Source: Solirubrobacter ginsenosidimutans
Lineage (GTDB): Bacteria; Actinomycetota; Thermoleophilia; Solirubrobacterales; Solirubrobacteraceae
DNA: 52,267 bases
NCBI RefSeq assembly: GCF_027587205.1
Contig: NZ_JAPDOD010000060.1
Location: 1 to 52,267, forward strand
Reading direction: 5' to 3'
The notes under the pieces: model-generated
Told to the model about the DNA's origin: nothing
Databases searched by the model: none
What the model saw: the letters and a program-made list of their open reading frames with translations, nothing else
Shown: positions 25,715 through 37,829 of the stretch, piece by piece
Numbering within the stretch: the first letter of the stretch is position 1
How the letters are laid out: each line of letters starts with the position of its first letter
Translations under genes and position numbers: made by a program

Positions 25715-26929
25715 TTATCTTTTCGGGACGGTGAGGGTGCGGGAGGTGCCCGGGACGTTGGCGCCGCCGTTGCGAGCGATGACGACCACGCGGTAGTTGG
25801 TCGCGCGGGTGCGGCGTGAGACTGCCGAGATGCGGTAGCGGGAGCGGGTGGCGTCGAGGGCGCTGACCGTCCCGCGCTTGTAGAAGCCCCACTTGCCCGA
25901 GGCCGTCTGGCGCTGGAGTGAGACGCGCCCATTCGGGACGGCCGGCCAGATCGCGCCTTCGATGCGGACGCGCTTGCCGCGCAGGCGCTTGGTCTTCAGC
26001 CCCACCTTGGCCGCCACCGAGGCGGTCGTGACCGGGCTGTAGACCGGCACCGCGGTGCGGGTCACGACCCGCAGGTGCGTCGTCAGCAGGAGCGCCGGCA
26101 CGGTGAAGTTGAACGCGCCGCCCGAGTTCGCCGTCACGGTCGCGATCTGGGCGTACGGGGCGCTGTAGGGCCAATCCTGCTTCTCGAGCGCGACCGGGGT
26201 CGAGCCGGCGCCGCTGACGCTGCCCGCGATCGTCAGCCCGCTGCCCCACACCGGGCGGATCGTGGACGGCGTGATCGCGACGCCGGTGGGCGCCTTGGGC
26301 GTCGTGAAGCTGCGGCTGCCGCCGCGGGCGATGCCCGCCGGGCTGGTGGCGACGGCGCGGAAGTAGTACTTCGTCCCCGCCTTGAGGTCGCCGATCGTGG
26401 CCGAGACGGACACGGTCGATCCGCCGGCGCCGACCGTCTGCTCAGGCGTCGCCGCACCGTAGGCCGTGGAGGTCCCGTACTCGAAGTGCATGGTGGTGGC
26501 CAGCGAGCGCGGGTTCACGCCCGCGTTGAGGGTCGCCCCCAGCGCGCTGACCGCCGTGGCCGCGCGACTGCTGATCGACGGAGCGGCCGCGGGCGACGCG
26601 GTCTTGAAGGTCTTGTCGGACCCGCGCGCCACACCCGCCGCGTTGGTGGCGACGAGCCGGAAGTGGTAGGTCGTGTTGTTCGTCAGGTTCGAGAGCGTCG
26701 CCCGCGCGCTGACGTCGGTGGTCCCGGAGCCCGCGTCCACCGCGGCCGTCGTCAGCCCGTAGGACGACGATGTGCCGTACTCGAACTGGTAGGTGGTGGC
26801 GTCGCCGCCCGGGTTGAGGGTGCCGGTGACGGCGGCCGAGCCCGTGGTCACAGACTCTGCACCGCCCGTGGTGGCGGTGGGAGCGGCCTGTGCCAGGACG
26901 GCGCTGAGGAGGAGGGCGGCGATCTGCAT
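25715..26929 (-). CDS. Secreted protein with two fibronectin type III-like domains
   Basis: 404 residues from ATG 26929. A signal peptide (about 1-16, LLLSAVLAQAA) is followed by two homologous Fn3-like domains (about 20-108 and 112-197), each with a YQFEYGTSSSYG / MHFEYGTSTAYG strand and a TTYHFRLVATNAAGVARGSDKTF / KYYFRAVATSPAGIARGGSRSF strand. Two further beta-rich regions follow (205-300 and 300-404: SVAAKVGLKTKRLRGKRVRIEG, YRVVVIARNGG). No catalytic motif. This style of modular surface protein is common in Thermoleophilia. It probably mediates attachment or binds polysaccharide, but no substrate can be stated. It sits between the two parts of the glucan locus. Confidence 0.85.
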   Translation of the reverse strand: MQIAALLLSAVLAQAAPTATTGGAESVTTGSAAVTGTLNPGGDATTYQFEYGTSSSYGLTTAAVDAGSGTTDVSARATLSNLTNNTTYHFRLVATNAAGVARGSDKTFKTASPAAAPSISSRAATAVSALGATLNAGVNPRSLATTMHFEYGTSTAYGAATPEQTVGAGGSTVSVSATIGDLKAGTKYYFRAVATSPAGIARGGSRSFTTPKAPTGVAITPSTIRPVWGSGLTIAGSVSGAGSTPVALEKQDWPYSAPYAQIATVTANSGGAFNFTVPALLLTTHLRVVTRTAVPVYSPVTTASVAAKVGLKTKRLRGKRVRIEGAIWPAVPNGRVSLQRQTASGKWGFYKRGTVSALDATRSRYRISAVSRRTRATNYRVVVIARNGGANVPGTSRTLTVPKR

Positions 26930-26968
26930 GACAGCGTTCGAACACGCGAACCGCCAAGATGATGCGCA

Positions 26969-27892
26969 ATGCCGAAGCCGGTGATCATCGACTGCGACCC
27001 TGGCCACGACGACGCGATGGCCCTCATGCTCGCAGTCGCCAGCCCTGAACTCGAACTGGTGGCCGTGACGACCGTCGCGGGAAACCAGACGCTCGACAAG
27101 GTGACCGCGAACGCCATCCGCGTGCTCGACGTCGTGCAGGCCGACCACATCCCCGTCGCCGCGGGCGCCGATCGCGGCCTCATCCACACCGCCGAGGCGG
27201 CCGGGGAGGTCCACGGCGAGACGGGGCTCGACGGTCCCGATCTCCCGCCGCCGTCACGCGCCCCGGAACCGCTGCACGCGGTCGAACTGCTCGCCCAGAA
27301 CCTGCGCGAACGCCCGCTGACGCTGATCGCCATCGGGCCGCTGACGAACATCGCACTCTTCATCGCCACCCACCCCGAGCTGCGTGGTCAGATCGAGAAG
27401 CTCGTGATCATGGGCGGCGCGATCGGCCTCGGCAACGTCACGCCGAGCGCCGAGTTCAACGTCTGGGCCGATCCGGAGGCCGCCCACCGCGTCTTCACCT
27501 CCGGCCTGGACATCACGATGGTCGGCCTCGACGTCACCCACCGCGCGATGCTCTCCGCCGAGCGCGCCGACGCCCTGCGCGAGACCGGCCACGCCGGAGC
27601 GGTCGTCGCCGACCTGCACCGCTTCTACCGCCAGTTCCACGAGAAGGTCTACGGCCACAGCGACACCCCGGTCCACGACGCGCTCGCCGTCGCCCACGTG
27701 ATCGTCCCCGAGGTCATCACCACCCAGCAGCTGCCGGTCGAGATCGACATCACCCACGGTCCCAGCCGGGGCCGGACGGTGGTCGACCAGCTCGGGCGCA
27801 CCGGCGCACCCGCGAACGCCCACGTCTCGGTCGACGTGGACGCCGCGGGCTTCATCGACCTGCTGACCGGGCGGATCGCCTCGCTGAGCTGA
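26969..27892 (+). CDS. Inosine-uridine-type nucleoside hydrolase
   Basis: 307 residues. The N-terminal VIIDCDPGHDDAMALMLA is the calcium-binding DxDPGxDD signature of the family. VAGNQTLDKVTANA, IAIGPLTNIA, KLVIMGGAIGLGNVTPSAEFNVWADPEAA and the C-terminal Asp in VHDALAVAHVI complete the active site. It hydrolyses the N-glycosidic bond of ribonucleosides for purine/pyrimidine salvage. Exact specificity (CU, IAG or IU type) is unclear. No signal peptide. It is divergent from the Fn3 protein with 39 bp between starts, and is followed by a GAGCT tandem repeat and a hairpin. Confidence 0.95.
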   Translation: MPKPVIIDCDPGHDDAMALMLAVASPELELVAVTTVAGNQTLDKVTANAIRVLDVVQADHIPVAAGADRGLIHTAEAAGEVHGETGLDGPDLPPPSRAPEPLHAVELLAQNLRERPLTLIAIGPLTNIALFIATHPELRGQIEKLVIMGGAIGLGNVTPSAEFNVWADPEAAHRVFTSGLDITMVGLDVTHRAMLSAERADALRETGHAGAVVADLHRFYRQFHEKVYGHSDTPVHDALAVAHVIVPEVITTQQLPVEIDITHGPSRGRTVVDQLGRTGAPANAHVSVDVDAAGFIDLLTGRIASLS

Positions 27893-27897
27893 GCTGA

Positions 27898-27916
27898 GCT
27901 GAGCCTCAGGCTCAGC
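27898..27916. terminator. Hairpin between convergent genes, preceded by GAGCT tandem repeats
   Basis: GCTGAGCC (27898-27905) and GGCTCAGC (27909-27916) form an 8-bp stem with a 3-nt loop, overlapping the stop of the minus-strand gene. The pentamer GAGCT repeats just upstream (27886-27900), including the stop of the nucleoside hydrolase gene. It probably terminates transcription in both directions. Confidence 0.55.
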
Positions 27917-29870
27917 CGGTGAACTTCGGGTGCGGGGCCTGCTTCGGCGCGAGCGGGATCAGCAGCACGATCCGCTGTGTGCGCGTGGTCGTCTGGCCCG
28001 ACCCGAACGTCGTGTTGATCGTCAGCGTGGCGGTCATGCGGCGCTTGCCGGCCTTCTGGGCGGCGCGGACGAACGACTTGGGCAGCGTGAGCTTGAGCGT
28101 GCGGACCTGACCGCCCTTGACGCTGATGTCGTCAAAGCGCGCCAGAACCTGGGTCTTCGCGGCCGCGGCCGCGGCGACGGCGCGCAGGCGGCGGCTCTCG
28201 ATGTCGCCGGCCCGCAGCTTGAGCGAGCCGTCGACCTTGCAGACGTCACCCGCGGGGCAGGTGAGCGGCAGGGAGACGGTGTTGTCGACACGGCTCACCG
28301 TCGCCTTGCCGCCGGCCTTCGGCGACAGCGCGGCCCCGTCGGCCGGGGGCGTCGGGGTGGGCGTGGGCGTGGCCGTGGGGGTGGGCGGAGCGGCGGCCGC
28401 GGTGCCGGTGCCGGTCAGCGTCACCGAGTGCGGGCTACCGGGAGCGCTGCTCTCCACGGCCAGCGAGGCCGTGTGCGCGCCGGTCCGAGCCGGCGCGAAG
28501 GCGAACCGGACCACGCAGGTCGCGTCCGCGGCGAGCGTGGCGCCGCAGTCCGTGCCGGCGAGCGTGAAGGCGCTCGCGTCGGCGCCGGTCAGCGCGAGGT
28601 TCGCGAGGGCCAGCGCGCCGGCGCCGGTGTTCTTGAGCGTCACGCTCTGCTCCGCGCTGGTCTGCCCGGTCGTGACCGAACCGAAGTCCAGGCCCGCGGC
28701 GGACAGCCCCAGCCCGGGCCCGCCGACCGTGAACGTGACGCTGTTCTCCGAGCCCAGGCGCTCGTCGTTGCCCGAGTAGACCGCTTGAAGAGTGTGCGTG
28801 CCCGTCGTGGCGGGCGCGGTCGTGGCGCAGGTCGCCGTGGCGGCGGGGGCCGTCGCCGCGCTGAAGGCCTGGTTCTGGCATCCGGGGATCGCGACGCCGT
28901 CGAGCTTGAAGCTCACCGTGCCTTCGCCGCTGCCGACCGCCGCCGGCGTGACGACGCCGTTGAAGGTCACGTTGCTCGAGGGCGCGACCGCCGTCACGGG
29001 CGCTTCGGCCACGGTCACCGTGGCGAGCTTCGCGTAGGTGATGACGACGCTCGGCACGTGGCTCGTGTTGAGCTGGCCCGTGCAGGTGATCGAGACATCG
29101 CAGTAGCTCGAACCGCCGCCCCCGCCGCCGCCGAGAAAGGCCGACGAGTAGCCGTGGCCGCCGGTGCCGCCGCCGCCGCCGAAGTAGCCGGCGCCGCCAC
29201 CGCCGCCGCCGGAGCCGTCCGCCACGCTCAGCTGACCACCGTTGCCACCGTCGCCGCCGGCCAAGGACGAGCCGCCTTGGCTGTTGTTGCCGAGGGAATA
29301 GCCTGCGGCCCCGAGGCCCGCGGCGACGTCCGTCGCCGGGTGGCCGATGCTGTAGCCCGAAAGGCCGTCCCAGTCCAAGCCGGACGTCGCCGCCGTGGAC
29401 GGGGGATACGACGCGTTGCCGCCGGCCGCCCCGGTCGAGCCCAGGAGCCCGTCGCCGCCGGTTCCACCGCCGCCGCCGGCGAGCACGTACTGCGCTCCGG
29501 CGGCGCTGACCGACGAGTAGCCGCCGCCGTCGCTGCCGTCGTCAAGATCGTTCCCGAACTGATTCATAGCCAGACCGCCGGAGCCGCCACCGGCGTTGAC
29601 GCAGACGGTGTACGACCCGCCGGGGGTGACCGCGAACGAACCCTGGACCACGGCGCCCTTGCCGCCCACGCCGCCGCCGCCGTTGGCACCGGTGGCCTTC
29701 ACCGTGACGAGGCTGACGCCGGTGGGCGCGACGAAGGTGCTGCCGCAGCCCTGCGTCGTGTAGGTCTTGACCACTTGGCCGGGCGGAGGATCAGCCTGGG
29801 CGGCTGCAGCCGGCAGTGCGAGCAGTGCTGCGGCCGTGGCGAAGGCGAAACGGAACGGATGGGATCGCAT
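27912..29870 (-). CDS. Secreted Gly-rich, Ig-like and ASH-like (choice-of-anchor D) repeat protein
   Basis: About 652 residues from ATG 29870 (GTG 29900 also in frame; GGAGG is only 1 nt from the ATG, so the longer form is possible). Signal peptide LLALPAAAAQA. Residues about 30-285 are Gly-rich (GGGGGTGGDG, GGGGGGAGYFGGGGG), resembling the glycine-rich module seen in some bacterial surface proteins. Then an Ig-like domain (about 295-390, VAPSSNVTFNGVVTP..GTVSFKLDG), an ASH/choice-of-anchor D-like domain (about 395-500, LDFGSVTTGQTSAEQSVTLKNTG), a TPTATPTPTPTP linker and a C-terminal beta domain. Several Cys pairs suggest disulfides. Likely a cell-surface structural or adhesive protein. No enzyme motif. 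Confidence 0.82.
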   Translation of the reverse strand: MRSHPFRFAFATAAALLALPAAAAQADPPPGQVVKTYTTQGCGSTFVAPTGVSLVTVKATGANGGGGVGGKGAVVQGSFAVTPGGSYTVCVNAGGGSGGLAMNQFGNDLDDGSDGGGYSSVSAAGAQYVLAGGGGGTGGDGLLGSTGAAGGNASYPPSTAATSGLDWDGLSGYSIGHPATDVAAGLGAAGYSLGNNSQGGSSLAGGDGGNGGQLSVADGSGGGGGGAGYFGGGGGTGGHGYSSAFLGGGGGGGSSYCDVSITCTGQLNTSHVPSVVITYAKLATVTVAEAPVTAVAPSSNVTFNGVVTPAAVGSGEGTVSFKLDGVAIPGCQNQAFSAATAPAATATCATTAPATTGTHTLQAVYSGNDERLGSENSVTFTVGGPGLGLSAAGLDFGSVTTGQTSAEQSVTLKNTGAGALALANLALTGADASAFTLAGTDCGATLAADATCVVRFAFAPARTGAHTASLAVESSAPGSPHSVTLTGTGTAAAAPPTPTATPTPTPTPPADGAALSPKAGGKATVSRVDNTVSLPLTCPAGDVCKVDGSLKLRAGDIESRRLRAVAAAAAAKTQVLARFDDISVKGGQVRTLKLTLPKSFVRAAQKAGKRRMTATLTINTTFGSGQTTTRTQRIVLLIPLAPKQAPHPKFTG

Positions 29871-29928
29871 ACCTCCGGAGATCGTCTGCGCGGGCCGCAC
29901 CTTGAAGCCGTGCCAAGATGCCGCCCCG

Positions 29929-31655
29929 ATGCCCGCCTACCCCTTCGAGCGCCCGCTCGGCGCCTTTCCGCAGCGCAACGGGCGCACCGAGTTCCGCGTC
30001 TGGGCGCCGAACCCGGAGACGATCGCGCTGCGCCTCAACGGCTCAGACCACGCGCTCGAACCCGCGGGCTTCGACATCTTCGAGGCGACCGTCGACGCCC
30101 AAGCGGGGGACGACTACGCGTTCGTGCTCGACGGCGTCGAGCTGCCGGATCCCTGCTCGCGCTGGCAGCCGCAGGGCCTGCGCGGGCCGTCGCGGGTCGT
30201 CGACCCGCACACGTTCGAATGGACGGACGGCGGCTTCCGCCCGCCCGGGCTGGCCGACAGCATCATCTACGAGCTGCACGTCGGCACGTTCTCCCCGGAG
30301 GGCACCTTCGCCGGCGCGATCGGGTACCTCGCCCCGCTGGCCGAGCTCGGGATCACGACGATCGAGCTGATGCCCGTGGCCGAGTTCCCGGGCGAACGCG
30401 GCTGGGGGTACGACGGCGTCTACCAGAGCGCCACCCAGTCCTCCTACGGCGGCCCGCTCGAGCTGCAGAAGCTCGTCGACGCCGCCCACGCCCTCGGCCT
30501 GGCGGTGATCCTCGACGTCGTCCACAACCACGTGGGCGCGTCCGGGACCAAGGCACTGCTGGCCTACGGGCCGTACTTCACCGACAAGCACCACACGCCA
30601 TGGGGCGCCGGGCTCAACGTCGACGACGAGCAGTGCGACGCCGTCCGCGAGTGGGTATGCCAGAGCGCGGAAGGGTGGGTGCGCGACTTTCACATCGACG
30701 GCCTGCGCCTGGACGCGATCCACGCGATCGTCGACTCCAGCCCCGAGCACCTCGTGGCCGAGATCGCCCGCCGCGTCCACGCCGCGCGCCCCGGCGCGCT
30801 GGTGATCGCCGAGTCCGGCCTCAACGACCCGCGGGTCATGCGCGTCCCTGAGCTGGGCGGGCACGGCTGCGACGCCGCCTGGGCGGACGACTTCCACCAC
30901 GCGCTCAGAACGCTCCTGACCGGCGACACCGATGGCTGGTACGCCGAGTTCGACTCGCTCGCGCTGCTCGCGAAGGCGTTCAAGCGCCCGCACGTCCACG
31001 ACGGGACCTATTCCGCGTTCCGCAAGCGGCGCTTCGGGGCAAGCGCCGCTGACGTGCCGCCCGAGCGCTTCGTCGTCTTCTCCGCCGACCACGACCAGAT
31101 CGGCAACCGCGCCTTGGGCGACCGCCTGCCGGTCGAAACCCGCGCGCTGGCGGCGTTCTGCACGCTCCTGTCACCCTTCACGCCCATGCTGTTCCAGGGC
31201 GAGGAGTACGGCGAGCGGGCGCCGTTTCAGTTCTTCTCTGACCACATCGATCCCGAGATCGCCGACGCGACCCGCGAGGGCCGCCGGCGGGAGTTCGCCT
31301 CCTTCGCCGAGTTCAGCGGCGAGGAAGTGCCCGACCCGCAGGATGTGGCGACCTTCGAGCGCTCCAAGCTCACCCGCACCGGCGAGCCCGACGGAATGCT
31401 CGAGCTGCACGCGAATCTGATCCGCGCTCGCCGCGAGCTCGTACCGCCAGGGGATGTGGACGACGTGACCTTCGACGAGCGCCAAGGCTGGCTGGCCGTG
31501 CGCCGCGGCGAGTACACGCTGCTGGCGAACTTCGGGCGCGCCGCGGTTCACGTGCCGCGTGAGCGCGCGGAGGAGGTCATCCTCGCGACCCACGAGCCGA
31601 CCGTCGAACCCGGCTTCGTCGTGCTCGCCGGGCTCTCCGGGGCGCTGGTGCGCTG

Positions 31656-31656
<1 letters not shown>
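29929..31656 (+). CDS. treZ: Malto-oligosyltrehalose trehalohydrolase
   Basis: 575 residues from ATG 29929. An N-terminal E-set domain (FRVWAPNPETIALRLNG) precedes a GH13 barrel: IIYELHVGTFSPEGTF, IELMPVAEFPGERGWGYDGVYQSA (typical TreZ), ILDVVHNHVG, nucleophile Asp in IDGLRLDAIHAI, acid/base Glu in VIAESGLNDPRV and SADHDQIGNRALGDR. WADDFHHALRTLLTGDTDGWY is also TreZ-specific. It releases trehalose from malto-oligosyltrehalose made by TreY. Its stop overlaps glgX by one base, opening a three-gene operon. Confidence 0.96.
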
Positions 31657-33769
<2,113 letters not shown>

Positions 33770-33773
<4 letters not shown>

Positions 33774-35740
33774 CGGAGTTCCGGGCGACGTACCGGCTGC
33801 AGCTGGGTCCCGGGTTCGGCTTCGCCGAGGCGGCCGAGCTCGTCGGCTACCTCGCCCGCCTCGGCGTGTCTCACGTGTACCTGCCGCCGTCCTTTCAGGC
33901 GCGCGAGGGGTCCACGCACGGCTACGACGTCGTCGACCCCACGTCGATCTCGAAGGAGCTCGGCGGCCAGGAGGCCTTCGACGCGCTGGTCGAGGCGGTT
34001 CGGGGCGCCGGCCTGGGGATCGTGCTCGACATCGTCCCCAATCACATGGCGACCGACGCCGCCAATCGCTTCTGGGCGGACCGGACGCTGCGCGAGCAGT
34101 TCTTCGACATCGACCCGGTCACCGGACGGCACCGCCGCTTCTTCGACGTCGACCACCTCGCCGCGCTGCGCCAGGAGGACCCGGAGGTCTTCGAAGCCAC
34201 CCACGCGCTGGCCCTGCGGCTGGTCCGCGAGGGGATCGTCGACGGGCTCCGCATCGACCATCCCGATGGGCTCGCCGATCCCGCCGGCTATCTGGAGCGG
34301 CTGCGCGCCGGGGGCGTGGAGCACGTCTGGGTGGAGAAGATCCTCGACCCCGGCGAGCAGCTGCGCGATTGGCCGATCGACGGCACCGTCGGCTACGAGT
34401 TCCTCAATGACGCCTGCGCGCTGTTCGTCGATCCGGCGGGCGAAGCGCCGTTGACCGACCTGTGGGTGGAGGTCGCGGGCGACGACCGGCGCTTCGGCGA
34501 GCTCGCGTTCGAGGCCAAGCTCGAGCAGACGCGGACGACGTTCGTGCCGGAGGTCGAGCGGCTGCTGCGCGACGCACCTTCGCGGGTGACCGGGCTGGAA
34601 CGCGCGCTGGCGTCGTTTCCGGTCTACCGCACCTACGTGGAGCCGTGGACGGGGCGCGTGGAAGCAGCCGACCGCGAGGCGATCTCCGACGCCGGCCTGT
34701 CGACCTCGATGGCGCGGGTGCTCGCGCTCGAGACGCCCGGGTGGGACGCGTTCGTCACCCGCTTCCAGCAGACCACGCCGCCGGTGATGGCCAAGGGCGT
34801 CGAGGACACCGCGTTCTACCGCTACGCGCGGCTGCTGGCCTTGAACGACGTGGGTGGCGACCCGTCGCGGTTCTCACTGAGCGTCGACGCCTTCCACGCC
34901 GCCAATCACGCGCGGGCGGAGCGCTTCCCGCGCAATCTCTTGGTCACCCAGACCCACGACACCAAGCGCAGCGGTGACGTTCGCGCGCGGATCGGCGCGC
35001 TGGCGGGGATGGCCGACGAGTTCGCGGCGCACACCCGGACGTGGCTCAACGCCTGCCGGTCTTTGACCTCGGGCGGCGCGCCGACGCCCGTCGAGCAGCA
35101 CTTCATCTTCCAGACGCTGCTCGGGGTATGGCCGATCTCCGCGGAGCGGCTCGCGCAGTACCTCGAGAAGGCGATGCGCGAGGCCAAACAGCACACGACG
35201 TGGATCGCGCCGGACGAGACCCACGAGGCCGCGGTCCAGTCCTTCGCCCGCGCCCTGCTCACCCACCGCGACTTCCTGCGCGACTTCGTGCCGTTCCAGG
35301 AGCGCGTGGCCGAGGCGGGCGACCGCGCCGCACTTGGCCAGCTCCTGCTCAAGCTGACCGTCCCGGGCGTGCCCGACATCTACCAGGGCGACGAGCTGCT
35401 GCGCCTCTCGCTGGTCGACCCGGACAACCGCCGCGCCGTCGACTGGGACGAGCGCCGCGCCGCGCTCGACGACCCGCCGCCGAAGCTCGACCTGATCGTG
35501 CGCGCGCTGGCCCTGCGGGCCGAGCGGCCGGACGCGTTCACCGGCGACTACGCGCCGCTGCCCGCCGGCGACCGCGCCGTCGCGTTCGTGCGCGGCGGCA
35601 CCGTGCTCGCGGCGACGCTGCTGCGCGGCGCGCCGGTCTCGCTCGCGCTCCCGCCGGGCGAGTGGCGCGACGTGCTGGGGGAGCAGACCGTCTCCGGCAC
35701 GCTCACCCTCGACGGCATCGCGCTGCTAGCGCGCGGCTAG
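33770..35740 (+). CDS. treY: Malto-oligosyltrehalose synthase
   Basis: 656 residues from ATG 33770 (ATGA overlap with glgX). TreY signatures: TYRLQLGPGFGFAEAAELV, GYDVVDPTSISKELGG, GIVLDIVPNHMA, nucleophile region VDGLRIDHPDGLADP, acid/base WVEKILDPGEQLRDWPIDGTVGYEFLN, TQTHDTKRSGDVRARI and PGVPDIYQGDELL. It converts the reducing-end maltose unit of a glucan chain to trehalose. It is somewhat shorter than the 700-800 residues common in the family but retains all catalytic blocks. The 3' end overlaps the convergent FG-GAP gene by 15 bp. Confidence 0.95.
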
Positions 35741-37774
35741 CCGCGACCTGACCGCCGGCGCCCGGCGGGCGCGGACGGTCAGCGTGATCGTGAGGGCGCG
35801 CTGGCCCGCTGCGGTGACCCGCACGGTGAGCTTCGTGCCCACCGGAAGTGCCCGCTTGGTGAAGCTCGCCAGCGAGAGGGTCCCGGCGGCGACGTCGCGG
35901 CGGGTCAGCGACGTGCGCGAGCAGCCCTTGCGGCAGGCGACGGTCACGGTCGTCAGCCGCGGCAGGCCTTCGAGGCGCAGGGCGGTGAAGCGGGTGCTCG
36001 TGCGGCCGGCGTGCTGCTTGGCGACGAGCCGGACGGCGAGCAGGCGCGGTGCCGCCAGCGGGAGGGCGACCGGTGGGTTGGGCGGGAGAACGACCGGGCC
36101 GGGGCTCCCCAAGCCGAGCCCCGTGACGGTGAGGCGGCGCGGCGCGAAGAGGCTGTCGGCGTCGATGATGACGTCGACGGCACGCAGTCCGCTCGCGCTC
36201 GGCGCGAACCGGACCATCACGCTGCACGTCTCGCCCGGTGCGACCCGCTTCCCGGTGCATCCGTCGTCGGAGGGCTGCAACTCGTCCCCGACGCTCACGG
36301 AACGGATCGTCGCGGGGCGCGGACCGTTGTTGAACACGCGCAGCGGGAACGCCGCGCCCGCCACGCCCACGGCCACCGGCGGCATGGGCGGCGGCTGCAG
36401 CTCGATCGCGCTCGCGGTGTCGACCGTGGTCACCGCTTCCGCGCTGCCGAGCTCGTGGCCGCCCGCGTCGAGGGCGACGGCGCGCAGGCGGTAGTCGCCG
36501 TCGGCCCAGGCGTCGATCCGGGTGATGCCGGAGCGGGGGTTCACGACCAGTTCGCGCTCGGCGCCGGGACCCGTCAGGTGCAGTCGCAGCTGGGCCGCCT
36601 TTCCGAACAGCCGCGTGAGGTCGAACGCCTTGTCCTGCGTGCGGGCGGGTGCGGACAGCGTCACCGCCGGCGTGTGGTTGCTCCAGACGCGGAGGCCCCA
36701 ATCGTCGCCCGCACTGTCGCCGATCAAGAGGTCCGTCTGCCCGTCGCCGTCGAAGTCGCCGGCCGCGAAGCCGAACGCGTGCGCGCGGTCACCGAGCGGT
36801 TGGACGAGCGGGTCGCCGAAGCGACCGCCTTCGAAGCCGGGCAGGATCACCAGACGCGCTTGCCCGGCTTCGGTGGTCGCCACGGTCGCGAGGTCCGTGA
36901 GGCCGTCGCCGTTGAAGTCACCCGCGAGCAACGTGCTCGCGGTGCCGCCGAGCAGCTTGGACTCATAGCCGTGGTCCGGGTCGCCGGCGTGCGTCACGAC
37001 CACCCGCTCGCCGTAGTCGTCGATCGCGGCGCGGTCGACGTCGCCGTCCCCGTCGAGGTCGAGCGTGAGCGGCGCGCCGAACGCGTCGCCGGAGCCGTAG
37101 GACTCGACCGCCGGCGCCAGCCCGCTCGCGCCGCCTGCGAAGTACGAGCTGCCGAACTGGTTGTGGATCGCGAGCGCGTCGAGCCGTCCGTCACCGTCGA
37201 AGTCGGCGACCTCGAGGTCCTTCGGCGTCGCGAGCGTGGCCAGGCCGGTGACGGTGAAGCCGCCATCGGATTGCCCGCTGGCGATGTTCAGCACATCCGC
37301 TGGGAAATTGACGTAGGCGAGGTCCGCGCGCCCGTCGCCGGTCAGGTCGCCGATGCCGAGCTGGCCCGACTTCTCGCGCTCGAACGTGGGCGTGAAGCCG
37401 CCGGTGGCCGTGGCGCGCAGCACCGTGAACCCGAACGTCTCCTCAGCGACGATGTCACGCCGCCCGTCGCCGTCGAGGTCGACCAGCGCGACGCGGTTGA
37501 CGGTGCCGTCCACGGAGTACGTTCCCGCGACGTCGTAGCCGCCCTGCGGCTTGCTCAGGAGCACCTTGATCGCGGCCTGCCACCCGGTGCCGCTCGCGAA
37601 GACGATGTCGGATCGGTCGTCGCCGTTGAGATCGGCCACGGCGGGAGCGGGCCGCCACTCCGTCGCGATCGGCGCGCCCGCGGGCACGAACGCGGGCGTC
37701 TGCGCCCGCGCGGTACTCACGACACCGCCGAAGGCGGCGAGGACCAGCAGGGTGGACCATCCGTGGCGTCCCAA
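35726..37774 (-). CDS. Secreted FG-GAP/VCBS repeat protein
   Basis: 682 residues from TTG 37774. Signal peptide MGRHGWSTLLVLAAFGGVVSTARA. Residues about 40-370 hold at least seven repeats of the D-x-[DN]-G-D-G-x-x-D calcium-binding type (VADLNGDDRSDIVFA, VDLDGDGRRDIVAE, ADFDGDGRLDALAI, LDLDGDGDVDRAAI, GDFNGDGLTDLATV, GDFDGDGQTDLLIG), predicting a beta-propeller like integrin alpha. An ASH-like domain (about 475-580) and a basic C-terminal beta domain (RVTAAGQRALTITLTVRARR) follow. No catalytic motif. Likely a surface adhesin or binding scaffold. It is not part of the trehalose operon, only convergent to it. Confidence 0.87.
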   Translation of the reverse strand: MGRHGWSTLLVLAAFGGVVSTARAQTPAFVPAGAPIATEWRPAPAVADLNGDDRSDIVFASGTGWQAAIKVLLSKPQGGYDVAGTYSVDGTVNRVALVDLDGDGRRDIVAEETFGFTVLRATATGGFTPTFEREKSGQLGIGDLTGDGRADLAYVNFPADVLNIASGQSDGGFTVTGLATLATPKDLEVADFDGDGRLDALAIHNQFGSSYFAGGASGLAPAVESYGSGDAFGAPLTLDLDGDGDVDRAAIDDYGERVVVTHAGDPDHGYESKLLGGTASTLLAGDFNGDGLTDLATVATTEAGQARLVILPGFEGGRFGDPLVQPLGDRAHAFGFAAGDFDGDGQTDLLIGDSAGDDWGLRVWSNHTPAVTLSAPARTQDKAFDLTRLFGKAAQLRLHLTGPGAERELVVNPRSGITRIDAWADGDYRLRAVALDAGGHELGSAEAVTTVDTASAIELQPPPMPPVAVGVAGAAFPLRVFNNGPRPATIRSVSVGDELQPSDDGCTGKRVAPGETCSVMVRFAPSASGLRAVDVIIDADSLFAPRRLTVTGLGLGSPGPVVLPPNPPVALPLAAPRLLAVRLVAKQHAGRTSTRFTALRLEGLPRLTTVTVACRKGCSRTSLTRRDVAAGTLSLASFTKRALPVGTKLTVRVTAAGQRALTITLTVRARRAPAVRSRLAAR

Positions 37775-37829
37775 GCGGAGCGGGAAACTAGAGCGTTACT
37801 CCTGACTCGTCAAGCCCGGCGCCAACCGG

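Noticed and set aside
27930..30851. 973-codon plus-strand frame across the Gly-rich gene and treZ
   Set aside because: Composition is Arg/Gly/Ala noise; the minus-strand Gly-rich protein and the treZ frame explain the region with recognisable domains.
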